DNA of 64,000 nucleotides. Origin: Planctomycetaceae bacterium (lineage in GTDB: Bacteria > Planctomycetota > Planctomycetia > Planctomycetales > Planctomycetaceae). Below the pieces are notes generated by a model. That model was not told where the DNA came from. It made no database searches and saw only the letters and a list, made by a program, of their open reading frames with translations. The position numbers and the translations under genes were made by a program. Positions within the stretch are counted from its first letter, which is position 1, and each line of letters begins with the position of its first letter. The stretch spans positions 1-64,000 of the forward strand of contig JABISG010000125.1 in NCBI GenBank assembly GCA_018699955.1, written 5' to 3'. Shown in pieces: positions 44,910 through 53,843 of the stretch.

Positions 44910-46411
44910 AGACAACCATCAAGTCAACGGTTGCACTCGCGTTCCTCGCCATAGGTCTCGTTGTCGGCTTGTTGCCCGAGGCAGCGAAGCCGCAGGGGAC
45001 GGATGATGCCAAAGTCCTGACGATCGTTGCTGCAAATGATTTGCTGACTAACAGGGGGACGGAACTAACCGATGCCGACCTCCAGCGCGTTTGCACGGCA
45101 GCCGATCTCACCGAACTGAATTTATCCGGTTGCGGCCGACTGACCGATGTCGGGCTGTCCCATGTGGCCGACCTCAAGCAGCTACAAACTCTCAACCTTT
45201 CACGCTGCAATCGGATTTCGGCGAAGGGGATCGCGTCGATTTCCAAGCTGCCGCATCTCGCCAGTCTGGATATCAGTTCGACGCGTGCCAACTTGCCCGC
45301 CGTCTATGCGCACCTTGCAAATCTCCCTGCGCTGACGAAGCTGGAAGTCCGGGACATTCGCGGATTCAAAAGCGACGGTCTCCAGGCATTGACTAACTTG
45401 AAGTATTTGGACATCTCCAATTCAACCGGCGGCCTAACCGATGCAACCTTTGCACCGTTGGCGATGTTGACCTCGCTGACCTACCTGAACGCCAACGGAA
45501 GTCGCCAATGGTCTGCGAACCGGAACCTCACCGACAAGGGGCTGAAACACCTTGAAGGTATGACGTCGCTGGAATTCCTCGGGTTATTCGGTCACTTCTC
45601 CCTTACGGCCAAGGGGTACAACCCGCTGTTTGCGAAACTCAAGAACCTCAAGACATTGGAGATGGGATTCAATTGGCCGCTCAAAGGACGAGAGATTGAA
45701 ATTCCGACATCGCTCGATCGTCTCGACATGATGGAGTCGTTTCAGTTAACCGATGCGGCGGTGATTAACCTCAAGGGCAAACAGCGGCTGCGAACTTTGA
45801 ACCTGTTTTACTGTCTGGCGCTGACCGACAAGAGTCTGGAAGCATTGAAGGGGTTGCCTGAATTGGAATCTCTGAATGTCGGCTGCATTGGTGCTCTGAC
45901 AGATGACGGTTTGGCCAATCTTCGTGGCAACACCGGACTGAAATATTTGAATCTCTGCGACAACGATAACTTCACCGATGCAGGATTGGTTCACCTGAAA
46001 GACATGAAGGTGTTGAAGGAGTTGAGTCTGTGGAGTACCCCGAATGTTAAAGGTGAAGGATTGGCGGTGTTGAGTTCGTTGCCGCAATTAAGAACATTGA
46101 ATCTGGCCGATTGTGCGAACCTCACGGATGTGGGGTTACGCCATGTCGGCAGCAAGACGGTGCTCGAAGAACTGTACCTGGATAATTGCACGAAGCTCAC
46201 CGATGCCGGGCTGAGTCAATTGGGCGGTCTGTCGAATCTGCGAGAACTCACCCTGAATGGATGCCTGAGCCTCACCGACAAAAGCCTGGAAACGGTGACG
46301 AAGCTGAAGTCCCTCGAGTATCTGGTGATCGCCAATTGCCCGGGTCTCAGCGAGGATCGCATGACCTCTCTGAAAGACTCTCTGCCAAATTGCCGGATTG
46401 TCCGAGACTGA
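44906..46411 (+). CDS. Exported leucine-rich-repeat protein
   Basis: The 501-residue protein has a Sec signal (about 1-25) and then about 17 leucine-rich repeats of roughly 24 residues in the cysteine-containing style (L-x-x-L-N-L-S-x-C-x-x-L-T-D), as in LRR_6 and F-box-type repeats. The repeats fill the protein to the end. Such repeats form a curved protein-binding surface. The ATG overlaps the stop of the DUF1552 gene by four bases, so the two are translationally coupled and may be made in fixed proportion. It is the third gene of the operon; binding to the cytochrome or its partner is a fair guess but not shown. Confidence 0.9.
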   Translation: MKTTIKSTVALAFLAIGLVVGLLPEAAKPQGTDDAKVLTIVAANDLLTNRGTELTDADLQRVCTAADLTELNLSGCGRLTDVGLSHVADLKQLQTLNLSRCNRISAKGIASISKLPHLASLDISSTRANLPAVYAHLANLPALTKLEVRDIRGFKSDGLQALTNLKYLDISNSTGGLTDATFAPLAMLTSLTYLNANGSRQWSANRNLTDKGLKHLEGMTSLEFLGLFGHFSLTAKGYNPLFAKLKNLKTLEMGFNWPLKGREIEIPTSLDRLDMMESFQLTDAAVINLKGKQRLRTLNLFYCLALTDKSLEALKGLPELESLNVGCIGALTDDGLANLRGNTGLKYLNLCDNDNFTDAGLVHLKDMKVLKELSLWSTPNVKGEGLAVLSSLPQLRTLNLADCANLTDVGLRHVGSKTVLEELYLDNCTKLTDAGLSQLGGLSNLRELTLNGCLSLTDKSLETVTKLKSLEYLVIANCPGLSEDRMTSLKDSLPNCRIVRD

Positions 46412-46521
46412 TCCGGGCCGGAAGCACCAGGACGGAGGCTCGAACGGCATCCTCACCACAATGCTCGCCGGTGAATTCGTTCCGTTGGTTGTGCCAGCTG
46501 CTTTCTGCTAAAACTACTCGA

Positions 46522-48318
46522 ATGAAACACATTCGAAACTTCTGCATTATTGCCCACATCGATCACGGCAAGTCGACTCTCGCCGACCGACTCATTCAAA
46601 CCTGTGGAGGCATTGCGCAGCGCGATTTGCATGAACAGATGCTCGACTCGATGGAAATCGAGCGTGAGCGCGGTATTACCATCAAGAGCAATTCGATTAC
46701 GCTCGATTACCAAGCTCCAGATGGAACAGACTATCTGTTGAATCTGATCGATACACCGGGCCACGTTGATTTTTCGCACGAAGTTCGGCGTTCTTTGATG
46801 GCGTGCGAAGGTGCGTTGATCATTGTCGATGCGTCTCAGGGGGTCGAAGCGCAGACGGTTGCGAACCTTTATCTCGCATTGGAACACGACCTGACCCTGC
46901 TGCCGGTGATCAACAAAATTGATCTTCCGTCCGCCGATGTGGAACGTGCGCAAGAGGCAATTGATGCCGAATTGGGGCTCGATCCGTTCGAGGCGATTCC
47001 GATTTCGGCAAAAAACAACATCGGCATCGAAGACGTGTTGGCGGGCATCGTCGAGAAGTTGCCTGCCCCGGAAGGCGATCCCGATGCGCCGCTGAAGGCG
47101 CTGGTGTTCGATGCGAATTTTGATAAGTACCGAGGAGTGATCCTTCAAATTCGCGTGATGGAAGGCACTCTCAAGCCGCGCGATACGATCCACTTCATGC
47201 ACGCCGGCCGCGACTTCAAGGTGGATGAGGTGGGCTACAACCAGTTCAAACTCAATCCCAAAACACAGCTCAGCGCCGGTGAGGTGGGTTACGTTGTCGC
47301 TGGAGTCAAAAGTGTGCAGGACATCGAAATCGGCGACACGATCACCCTGCTTGATCGCCAGGCTGAAGAGCCGATTCCCGGCTACCAGAAAGCCAAACAG
47401 GTCGTCTTCTCGTCCATTTATCCCATGGACACGGGCGATTACGTCGAACTCACAAAGGCCCTGGACAAGCTCGCAATCAACGATGCATCGCTCACGTTCG
47501 AGAAGGATAGCTCGGCGGCACTTGGTTTTGGGTTTCGCTGTGGATTTCTCGGCCTGCTTCACCTGGATGTGATTCAAGAGCGTCTTCGGCGAGAATTCGA
47601 TATCGGTTTGGTGATCTCGGCCCCGTCAGTGAAGTACAAACTCACTTTGAGAGACGGTAAAACGATCGAAGTCGACAACCCAAGTTACTGGCCCGATCCC
47701 ACGTCGATCGAGTCGGCCAGCGAGCCGTACATCAAAGCGGCAATTTTGACTCCCGAGGAGTACGTCGGCCCTGTGATGGAACTGTGCAGGGAGCATCGTT
47801 CGGAAAGCCAGACGATGAATTATCTGTCGGCCAGTCGGATCGAGGTGACCAGCGTGATGCCGCTCGGAGAGGTTTTATTCGACTTCTATGGCAAGCTGAA
47901 AATGATCACGCGGGGATACGGATCGTTTGATTATGAGCCGATCGAGTATCGAAAAACGGATATTGTGAAAGTCGATATTCTTGTCAATAAGGAAGCGGTC
48001 GATACGCTTGCCTACCTCGTTCATCGCGACAAGGCGCGACCGCGGGCGCTGCACTACTGCGAACAGCTTGCCAAGGAGATTCCCCGGCATCAATTCAAGA
48101 TTCCAATCCAGGGGGCCATTGGGGGTGACATCATTGCCCGAACGACCATCGCGCCGTTCCGCAAAGATGTGACCGAGAAGCTGTACGGCGGCGACGTGAC
48201 ACGCAAGATGAAGCTTCTCAAAAAGCAGAAGAAGGGCAAGGCAAAAATGAAGCAATTCGGCAGCGTCAATATCCCCCAAAAAGCATTCATCTCAGTTCTT
48301 CGCGCCGACAAGGATTAA
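46522..48318 (+). CDS. lepA: Elongation factor 4 (LepA)
   Basis: The 598-residue protein is the ribosomal back-translocase LepA. The GTPase domain starts MKHIRNFCIIAHIDHGKST (P-loop), with RERGITIKS (switch I), DTPGHVDFSHEV (switch II) and NKIDLPSA. Domain II and two EF-G-like domains follow (GFRCGFLGLLHLDVIQERL), and the LepA-specific C-terminal domain ends with KMKLLKKQKKGKAKMKQFG. Length is normal. Start ATG 46522 fits all homologues; upstream open frame reads into the LRR gene and no Shine-Dalgarno site is seen. It is a housekeeping gene, cytoplasmic, 110 bases after the LRR gene and probably with its own promoter. Confidence 0.97.
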   Translation: MKHIRNFCIIAHIDHGKSTLADRLIQTCGGIAQRDLHEQMLDSMEIERERGITIKSNSITLDYQAPDGTDYLLNLIDTPGHVDFSHEVRRSLMACEGALIIVDASQGVEAQTVANLYLALEHDLTLLPVINKIDLPSADVERAQEAIDAELGLDPFEAIPISAKNNIGIEDVLAGIVEKLPAPEGDPDAPLKALVFDANFDKYRGVILQIRVMEGTLKPRDTIHFMHAGRDFKVDEVGYNQFKLNPKTQLSAGEVGYVVAGVKSVQDIEIGDTITLLDRQAEEPIPGYQKAKQVVFSSIYPMDTGDYVELTKALDKLAINDASLTFEKDSSAALGFGFRCGFLGLLHLDVIQERLRREFDIGLVISAPSVKYKLTLRDGKTIEVDNPSYWPDPTSIESASEPYIKAAILTPEEYVGPVMELCREHRSESQTMNYLSASRIEVTSVMPLGEVLFDFYGKLKMITRGYGSFDYEPIEYRKTDIVKVDILVNKEAVDTLAYLVHRDKARPRALHYCEQLAKEIPRHQFKIPIQGAIGGDIIARTTIAPFRKDVTEKLYGGDVTRKMKLLKKQKKGKAKMKQFGSVNIPQKAFISVLRADKD

Positions 48319-48331
48319 TCGCCCCCGTTTA

Positions 48332-48404
48332 TCGAAGCCTGATGCGCAAGCGAAGGATGATTCCAAGGCGACGCCAGCACGCTCCTTCGCTTGCGCTTCA
48401 GGCT
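48332..48404. repeat. 24-bp inverted repeat downstream of lepA
   Basis: Bases 48332-48355 pair with 48381-48404 over 24 positions with one mismatch, around a 25-base loop. The arm begins GAAGCCTGA and contains GCGCAAGCGAAGGA. It starts 13 bases after the lepA stop and could stop transcription or protect the 3' end. I recall similar arm sequences in planctomycete intergenic regions, so it may be one copy of a dispersed palindrome. Confidence 0.75.
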
Positions 48405-48666
48405 TCAATACTTGGGGTTCTTGTTTCCCGTCAAGCCAAGTGCGTAACTTCAAAACTTATGCTTCGGGTTAGTTCTTCAACGGCCCGTCAGGTTGAACGG
48501 CACCTTTTTTGAAGCCAGCTTACCATCCTGCGGATGCACTCTTTTTCGATGAAGAAGTAAGCGGATGTTGATTTGTAGGACGCAAATATAGTACAAGAGT
48601 CCCTTCAGACTGCCGTCGCTTACGGTGGGCGACGGTCGATGACTCAACTGCCAACGGAGATGTGCG
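48405..48666. other. Leader region of the lone DUF1501 gene
   Basis: No gene is seen in this 262-base stretch. It ends with GGAG eight bases before the DUF1501 start and should carry that gene's promoter. Confidence 0.4.
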
Positions 48667-49914
48667 ATGATGTCGATCCAATCCGGTGTTTCACGCCGAA
48701 ATTTCTTGAAGGTTGGCGCGGCGGGTGTTGGCGGATTGACGCTTGCCGATCTCCTGCGAGCGGAGGCCGCCGCCGGCACCGGGTCATCGAATAAAGCTCT
48801 GATCAACATTCACCTGGCGGGCGGCCCGTCTCATCAAGACACATTTGACCTGAAGCCCGATGCCCCAAGCGAATATCGCGGCGAGTTCAATCCCATCAGC
48901 ACCAATGCTCCCGGCTTGGATATTTGCGAGCACTTTCCGATGCTCGCTCAGTCGGCCGATAAGTTTTCGGTCATCCGTTCGTTGACCGGTTCGATCGCCG
49001 ACCATAGCGACTACCCAACGCAAACCGGGTTTCCACGAAGTAGCTTACAGAGCCTGGGCGGTCGTCCGTCGATCGGCAGCGTTGTGTCGAAACTGCAGGG
49101 CGACTTAAGCGTAGGAGCACCGCCGTTTGTTGGCTACAACGGTTCCTACGTCGGGTATCTCGGCGCAGTTCATCAGCCATTTCGACCGCAGGGTGGTGAG
49201 TTGCGGCTGAACAAAAGCGTAACGGCCGACCGGTTGCGGTCCCGAACCGATTTGCTTGGCGGTCTCGACAGATTACGTCGCGACATGGACCACACCGGCC
49301 ACATGCTCGCGCTCGATGCCTACTCGCAGCAGGCCGTCGAGATGGTGACATCGGGGCGAGTCGCCGATGCCCTCGACCTCAGCAAGGAAGATCCACGGCT
49401 GCGCGAGCGGTACGGTAACGACGGCAAGATGTTCTTAACAGCCCGACGGCTGATCGAAGCGGGCGTTCGCGTGGTCAACTTCAACTGGGGAAGTTGGGAC
49501 ACGCACAGCAACAACTTCGGCCATTTACGGAATCAATTGCCCAAGTTGGATCGTTCCATGCACGCGCTGCTCGAAGATTTGAGCGTTCGCGGGCTGAACG
49601 ACGATGTGACTGTCGTCATGTGGGGCGAATTCGGCCGGACGCCGCGCGTTAACAGCAACAAAGGCGGACGCGATCACTGGTACGAGGTGGCCATGTGCTT
49701 TCTCGCCGGCGGCGGAATGAAAATGGGTCAGGCGATCGGCAAATCGAACAGAAATGCCGAGCGAGCCGTGGATCGGCCGGTTCATCTTCTGGAAGTGATG
49801 GCAACGCTTTACCACAACCTGGGGATCGACGTGAAATCGACGACCATCACCGATCCGGCCGGCCGCCCGCAATACCTGGTCGATCACCGCGAACCGATTC
49901 GCGAATTAATCTGA
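48667..49914 (+). CDS. DUF1501 protein with twin-arginine signal, without a cytochrome partner
   Basis: The 415-residue protein begins VSRRNFLKVGAAGVGGLTLADLL, a classic Tat signal. DUF1501 motifs are HLAGGPSHQDTFDLKPD, NFNWGSWDTHSNNF, MWGEFGRTPRV, and RDHWYEVAMCFLAGGG. It is shorter than the two homologues at 20051 and 39197 and differs in the middle, so it is another subgroup. The start is ATG 48667 (or 48670 in tandem), with GGAG upstream. No cytochrome gene lies next to it on this strand; the nearest is the haem/WD40 gene at 51160. A lipoprotein gene converges on it. Confidence 0.92.
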   Translation: MMSIQSGVSRRNFLKVGAAGVGGLTLADLLRAEAAAGTGSSNKALINIHLAGGPSHQDTFDLKPDAPSEYRGEFNPISTNAPGLDICEHFPMLAQSADKFSVIRSLTGSIADHSDYPTQTGFPRSSLQSLGGRPSIGSVVSKLQGDLSVGAPPFVGYNGSYVGYLGAVHQPFRPQGGELRLNKSVTADRLRSRTDLLGGLDRLRRDMDHTGHMLALDAYSQQAVEMVTSGRVADALDLSKEDPRLRERYGNDGKMFLTARRLIEAGVRVVNFNWGSWDTHSNNFGHLRNQLPKLDRSMHALLEDLSVRGLNDDVTVVMWGEFGRTPRVNSNKGGRDHWYEVAMCFLAGGGMKMGQAIGKSNRNAERAVDRPVHLLEVMATLYHNLGIDVKSTTITDPAGRPQYLVDHREPIRELI

Positions 49915-49947
49915 CACAGCGGTCGTCGGGTGGCTCGCGATGCGAAA

Positions 49948-50394
49948 TTACTCTTTCTCGTCCGCCTCATCCGCAATGGGTTTCACCACGACCAGCTTGT
50001 GGTTTTCAACGTCGTACTGGTATTCATGCTTGCCCGGAAGCACGGGCAGCCGAATTTTGTACTGCTTGATGATCTGCTCCATGAACTCGTCGTAGGTTGG
50101 ATAGCGTTCGTGTTCGATTTGAAAAAACTGAATCTGGCGATCAATCGCCATCTTCGATATTTTTTCCACCTCCGGTCCGTAGGCTTGCAGCGGGCCGAGA
50201 ATCAGGTCATCGACGCGGACTTTCGAGTCGCTCAATTCGCGGCCGGCATCAGGATCGTATTCACCGATATCCTGCGTCTTCTGCTTCAAGATGCTCTCTT
50301 TTTCGGGCTTTGGCTCCGCTTTGGGTTCTTCCGCGGTTTTCGTACAACCGACAATCATCAACAGCAGCGTCGTGCCAAGCAATAATCGGATCAT
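49948..50394 (-). CDS. Hypothetical lipoprotein
   Basis: The 148-residue protein starts at ATG 50394 with a lipoprotein signal: IRLLLGTTLLLMIVGC, where the Cys at 17 would be lipidated. An Ala/Glu/Pro/Lys linker follows (EEPKAEPKPEKE), then a small folded part with the pattern ISKMAIDRQIQFFQIEHERYPTYDEFMEQI, which looks like the pilin-like or general-secretion-type helix region seen in planctomycete proteins whose text reads YPTYDEF. The last part ends HKLVVVKPIADEADEKE. I do not know its function. It is anchored in the membrane on the outside. The ribosome site is weak. Confidence 0.8.
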   Translation of the reverse strand: MIRLLLGTTLLLMIVGCTKTAEEPKAEPKPEKESILKQKTQDIGEYDPDAGRELSDSKVRVDDLILGPLQAYGPEVEKISKMAIDRQIQFFQIEHERYPTYDEFMEQIIKQYKIRLPVLPGKHEYQYDVENHKLVVVKPIADEADEKE

Positions 50395-50589
50395 AGCGCT
50401 AACGCCCAATCTTGGGTGAGGTGAAGTCGGGAGGGCCGCCGTGGCTGCTACCAGCATGGTACTCAACCGGCACGACCAACACGATGATACGCATGAGGCA
50501 AGCTGCGGGTCAAAGCCGTCGGCTCCACAATTTTGCCCCGCTGTTGATGAATCGCTCGCTAACTGCTAGATTGGCGAATCCAATTGTCA

Positions 50590-50718
50590 ATGTCTCTGCA
50601 TCTGTTTGAACACGAACGGGAGTTTCCGCCTGTGGGTACGAAGAAATCGGGCAAGGGCCGTCGGAAGATCGGCCGTAAGAAACGACGAATGCGCGCGAAA
50701 ATTCGCCACCGCAAATAA
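50590..50718 (+). CDS. 42-residue strongly basic protein (ribosome-associated type)
   Basis: The frame runs from ATG 50590 to TAA 50718. The first 16 residues are mixed (MSLHLFEHEREFPPVG) and the rest is almost all Lys and Arg (TKKSGKGRRKIGRKKRRM, then RAKIRHRK). This resembles the short Lys/Arg-rich ribosomal or COX24/AURKAIP1-like peptides. Composition in one frame only, a clean stop and length support it; no good Shine-Dalgarno site is seen. A 16-base palindrome (50727-50742) follows the stop. It stands alone between a leftward lipoprotein gene and a rightward cytochrome gene. Confidence 0.55.
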   Translation: MSLHLFEHEREFPPVGTKKSGKGRRKIGRKKRRMRAKIRHRK

Positions 50719-51159
50719 TCTGAGATCGGGCCGGCCGGCCCGGTCGGCGGTGGCGATTCGAAGTGCGCCGCCCGCCGACACATCGTTCTATCGCGTTTCC
50801 TGAACTCGCATGCCGACGCTCTCGGCCGGAAACGCGACGCACTGGGCCGCAAGACCGCTCGCGTTGCGCGCACACGGACGCAACTCAACCCGCTCTTGGG
50901 CTTCCCGCTGCTTGACATCGGCCCCGCAAACAGGGAAGCTATACGTAGTTGAGAAACATGTCGGCAACGCGTCGGCCTCATGCCTCCCAGTCCCCGCCTT
51001 CACATTCGCTTGCCGTAGTTGAGCGAATTTCACAATCGTTACAACCAATACGGTTCGTCGCTGCGAATCGAATTGTTCGACGGCTGTCGAAGTCAAAACG
51101 GGGCCCCGGCGGCAACGTGATAAAATCGGCTCGTGCGAGAAATCTTGGAAGGGCGAATC
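50719..51159. other. Intergenic stretch with a GC-rich palindrome
   Basis: A perfect 16-base palindrome made of C and G only lies at 50727-50742. Otherwise I see no gene. The right end has GGAAGG eight bases before the start at 51160. Confidence 0.4.
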
Positions 51160-53112
51160 ATGCGACGGACCATCAAAGTTTCCACGTCATGGTGTCTGGC
51201 AGCCGGCTTGCTGCTTGCAGCTGCACAAACGGCTCCAGCAGACGATGCACAGGAAGCGGAACTGCGAAAACAGGCTGAGGCAGCCAAAGCCCAACAGACC
51301 GCAGCCGAAAAGGCAACGGACGGCGTTCGCCAGAAGGCCAAAGGCCTTACCGATTCGTTGTCGAAACTCAAAGCCGACGTCGCCAAAGCGCAAGCGACCT
51401 TGAAGGCAGCAACGGCAAAACTGAAGACACAGCAGGACGCGGCAACAAAAGCCGCAGCCGCCAAAACGGCGCAAGATAAAGCCAACGCCGCTGCCGCGAA
51501 GCTGGCGAAAGATGCCGATGCAGCCGCCAAGGCCGCGCTGGCAAAATCACAGGCCGCCGCCGCTGCCGCCAAGGCCGCACAGGCCAAAGCCGTCGCAGCC
51601 GCCAAAGCACTCACCGATTCGCAAGCCGCCGTGAAGACAACACAAACTGACATGGCAACCGCCAAGAAGACCGTTGACGGAGCTCCGGCCGCAACCAAGC
51701 AGGCCGAAGCACAGATCGCAGCTTTTCAAGTTGCAGTCAAAAAGGCCGAGGATCAACTCGCCGCCGTCACAGCAGTCGCCATCACAAAGCAGAAGGGCCT
51801 CGAACACGTTTTGATCGAAGCCGGGAAGTTCGTTTCCTTCTCTGACACCATCGCCCCCATTCTCGCCAAGCGATGTCTGGCCTGCCACAACGCGCGAACG
51901 GCCAAAGGACGTCTCAACCTGGAAACGTATGCCGCCTTGATGAAGGGTGGCGAAAATGGTGCGGCGGTCGATCCCGGCGAGGGCGATCTCTCTTCGTTGT
52001 TCGCAATGGTCGAGGATGGCTCGATGCCGGAAGATGCCGACCCGCTGACCAAAGAACAGATGGCCTCGATCAAAAAATGGATCGACACCGGAGCACAGCT
52101 CAACGCGGGCGCCGGACCGAACGCACAACTCATCACCATTATGCCCAAGCTGCCGCAGCCATCGCCGCCGGAAGCCTACCGCGTCCCGATCCCGGTGACC
52201 GCTTTGCAATTCAGCCCCGACGGTAATCAGTTGGCTTCCTCAGGCTACCACGAAGTCGTGCTGTGGAATCCCGCCGATGGCCAGATCGTTCGTCGTATTT
52301 CCAACGTCGCCGAACGCGTCTACGACATCGAATACAGTGCCGACGGAAAGACAATCGCCGTCGCTGCCGGCACACCGGCGCAAATGGGCGAAGTGAAACT
52401 TTTCAACTCAGCAGACGGTGCCTTGCTGGCTGATCTGGTGACGTCGGGCGATTCGGTGTTCTCCGTCGCCTTCAGCCCCGATGGAAAACGCTTGGCCTGT
52501 GCCGGTGCCGACCGCAGTATTCGCATCATCGACATCGCTTCCCGCAAAGAAGAATTGATCATCGAAGACCATGCCGACTGGGTGATGGACATCGCCTGGT
52601 CACCCGATAGCGCGAAACTCGCATCGGCCAGTCGCGATAAAACGTCGAAAGTGTTCGATGCCAAAACCGGCGACTCGCTGGTTACATTCAACGGTCACGG
52701 ACAACCCGTGTTCGGCGTCGGCTTCAGCCCCGATGGAAAACAGGTTGTCACCTGCGGTCGCGACAAGCAGATTCGCACCTGGAACATTGGCGACGCCAAA
52801 CAGGTCCGGGCAATCGGCGGCTTCGGCGACGAAGTCTTCCGCATCACCGTCACCAAAGAAGGCCAGGTTTACAGTGCCAGCGCCGACAAGACGGCCCGGT
52901 CGCACAACGTTGCCGACGGCAAAGCCCTCAAGACCTTCACCGGACACAGCGACTGGGTCTATTCGGTCGCCCCGCATACGGCGAGCAAGCGAATTGCCAC
53001 CGGCAGCTACGATGGCGAAATTCGCATCTGGAATCTCGACGACGCGAAGACAACCGCCAATTTCGTAGCCGCCCCCGGCTACAAAGCCCCCGAGGCATCC
53101 GCCAGCAAATAA
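51160..53112 (+). CDS. Exported haem protein: coiled coil, PSCyt1 and WD40 propeller
   Basis: The 650-residue protein has a Sec signal (about 1-28). Residues about 30-205 are a long Ala/Lys/Gln-rich helical region with coiled-coil spacing. A PSCyt1-type cytochrome domain follows with CLACH at 239-243 and a distal GSMPEDADPLT carrying the probable axial Met. From about 340 to 640 there are about seven WD40 repeats (FSPDG-LAS pattern), one full propeller. ATG 51160 has GGAAGG upstream. This is a planctomycete-type architecture; the propeller may dock a partner. The terminator at 53141-53175 ends the gene. Confidence 0.9.
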   Translation: MRRTIKVSTSWCLAAGLLLAAAQTAPADDAQEAELRKQAEAAKAQQTAAEKATDGVRQKAKGLTDSLSKLKADVAKAQATLKAATAKLKTQQDAATKAAAAKTAQDKANAAAAKLAKDADAAAKAALAKSQAAAAAAKAAQAKAVAAAKALTDSQAAVKTTQTDMATAKKTVDGAPAATKQAEAQIAAFQVAVKKAEDQLAAVTAVAITKQKGLEHVLIEAGKFVSFSDTIAPILAKRCLACHNARTAKGRLNLETYAALMKGGENGAAVDPGEGDLSSLFAMVEDGSMPEDADPLTKEQMASIKKWIDTGAQLNAGAGPNAQLITIMPKLPQPSPPEAYRVPIPVTALQFSPDGNQLASSGYHEVVLWNPADGQIVRRISNVAERVYDIEYSADGKTIAVAAGTPAQMGEVKLFNSADGALLADLVTSGDSVFSVAFSPDGKRLACAGADRSIRIIDIASRKEELIIEDHADWVMDIAWSPDSAKLASASRDKTSKVFDAKTGDSLVTFNGHGQPVFGVGFSPDGKQVVTCGRDKQIRTWNIGDAKQVRAIGGFGDEVFRITVTKEGQVYSASADKTARSHNVADGKALKTFTGHSDWVYSVAPHTASKRIATGSYDGEIRIWNLDDAKTTANFVAAPGYKAPEASASK

Positions 53113-53140
53113 CGCCGCTTGCGGTTTCGCAAACCAATCA

Positions 53141-53175
53141 AACGCCCGTTCGATCCCACTGATCGAGCGGGCGTT
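53141..53175. terminator. Intrinsic terminator shared by convergent genes
   Basis: A 14-bp stem, AACGCCCGTTCGAT (53141-53154) with ATCGAGCGGGCGTT (53162-53175) and one T-G pair, around the loop CCCACTG. The right arm overlaps the stop of the leftward RidA-family gene. Confidence 0.8.
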
Positions 53176-53641
53176 ATTCATCCACCTCCGCCCACAGCGC
53201 GATCTGCACCGCAGCGTTCAACGGCATCTCGCTCACGCCGATCGCCGTCCGCGTGTGTCGTCCCTTCTCGCCGAAAACGTCGGCCAGAAACTGCGATGCG
53301 CCGTTGAGAATATGCGGCTGGTTACGGAATTTCTCGCCCGACTGCACGAACCCTTCCAGACGTACGATCCGCGTCACCTTGTCCAAATCTCCCACGCACG
53401 CCTTAATTTGCGCCAACGCATTGAGTGTGCAAATGCGGGCAGCGTTGATTCCGTCTTCCTCGTGAATTTCCGATCCCACCTTGCCCTTGAAAACCAGTTC
53501 CTTCCCCATGAACGGCAACTGTCCGCTGGTGACAACCAGATTGCCCGTCTTCAAAACCGGAACGTAAAACCCCACCGCCTCGGGGGCCGCCGGCAGTCGA
53601 TGTCCCAATTGCTCAATCTTCGCTTCCACCTGTCCGCTCAT
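53174..53641 (-). CDS. RidA/YjgF family protein
   Basis: The 155-residue protein belongs to the RidA superfamily, which hydrolyses reactive enamine/imine intermediates from amino acid metabolism. Motifs: GNLVVTSGQLPF, DGINAARICTLNALAQIKA, RIVRLEGFVQS, and a C-terminal GVSEMPLNAAVQI. Archetypal RidA has an Arg near residue 105 that binds the substrate carboxylate; here the corresponding region reads HTRTAIGVSEMPLNA, keeping an Arg. The long form (about 150 residues) is a separate subgroup. ATG 53641 has AGGAGA seven bases upstream, a strong site. It is cytoplasmic, with no operon partner visible. Confidence 0.92.
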   Translation of the reverse strand: MSGQVEAKIEQLGHRLPAAPEAVGFYVPVLKTGNLVVTSGQLPFMGKELVFKGKVGSEIHEEDGINAARICTLNALAQIKACVGDLDKVTRIVRLEGFVQSGEKFRNQPHILNGASQFLADVFGEKGRHTRTAIGVSEMPLNAAVQIALWAEVDE

Positions 53642-53843
53642 GGCGATCTTCTCCTGTTTCAAATTCACTGAACCGCGTCATTACTGACCATCCTGAACAT
53701 CCCTCTGCAGAATTACAAGAATCCGCACCTGCGATAGACTTCTCCAGACCGTTATGCGAACCTGCACCGGCACCAATTGGCGCACAAAGCCCCCCCGCCG
53801 CGCCGGGTGGGACCTCCTCAGTGGATCAACAGGAATCCCACGC

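Noticed and set aside
46453..47577. 374-codon open frame opposite lepA
   Set aside because: lepA is unmistakable on the plus strand; the opposite frame has no recognisable domain.
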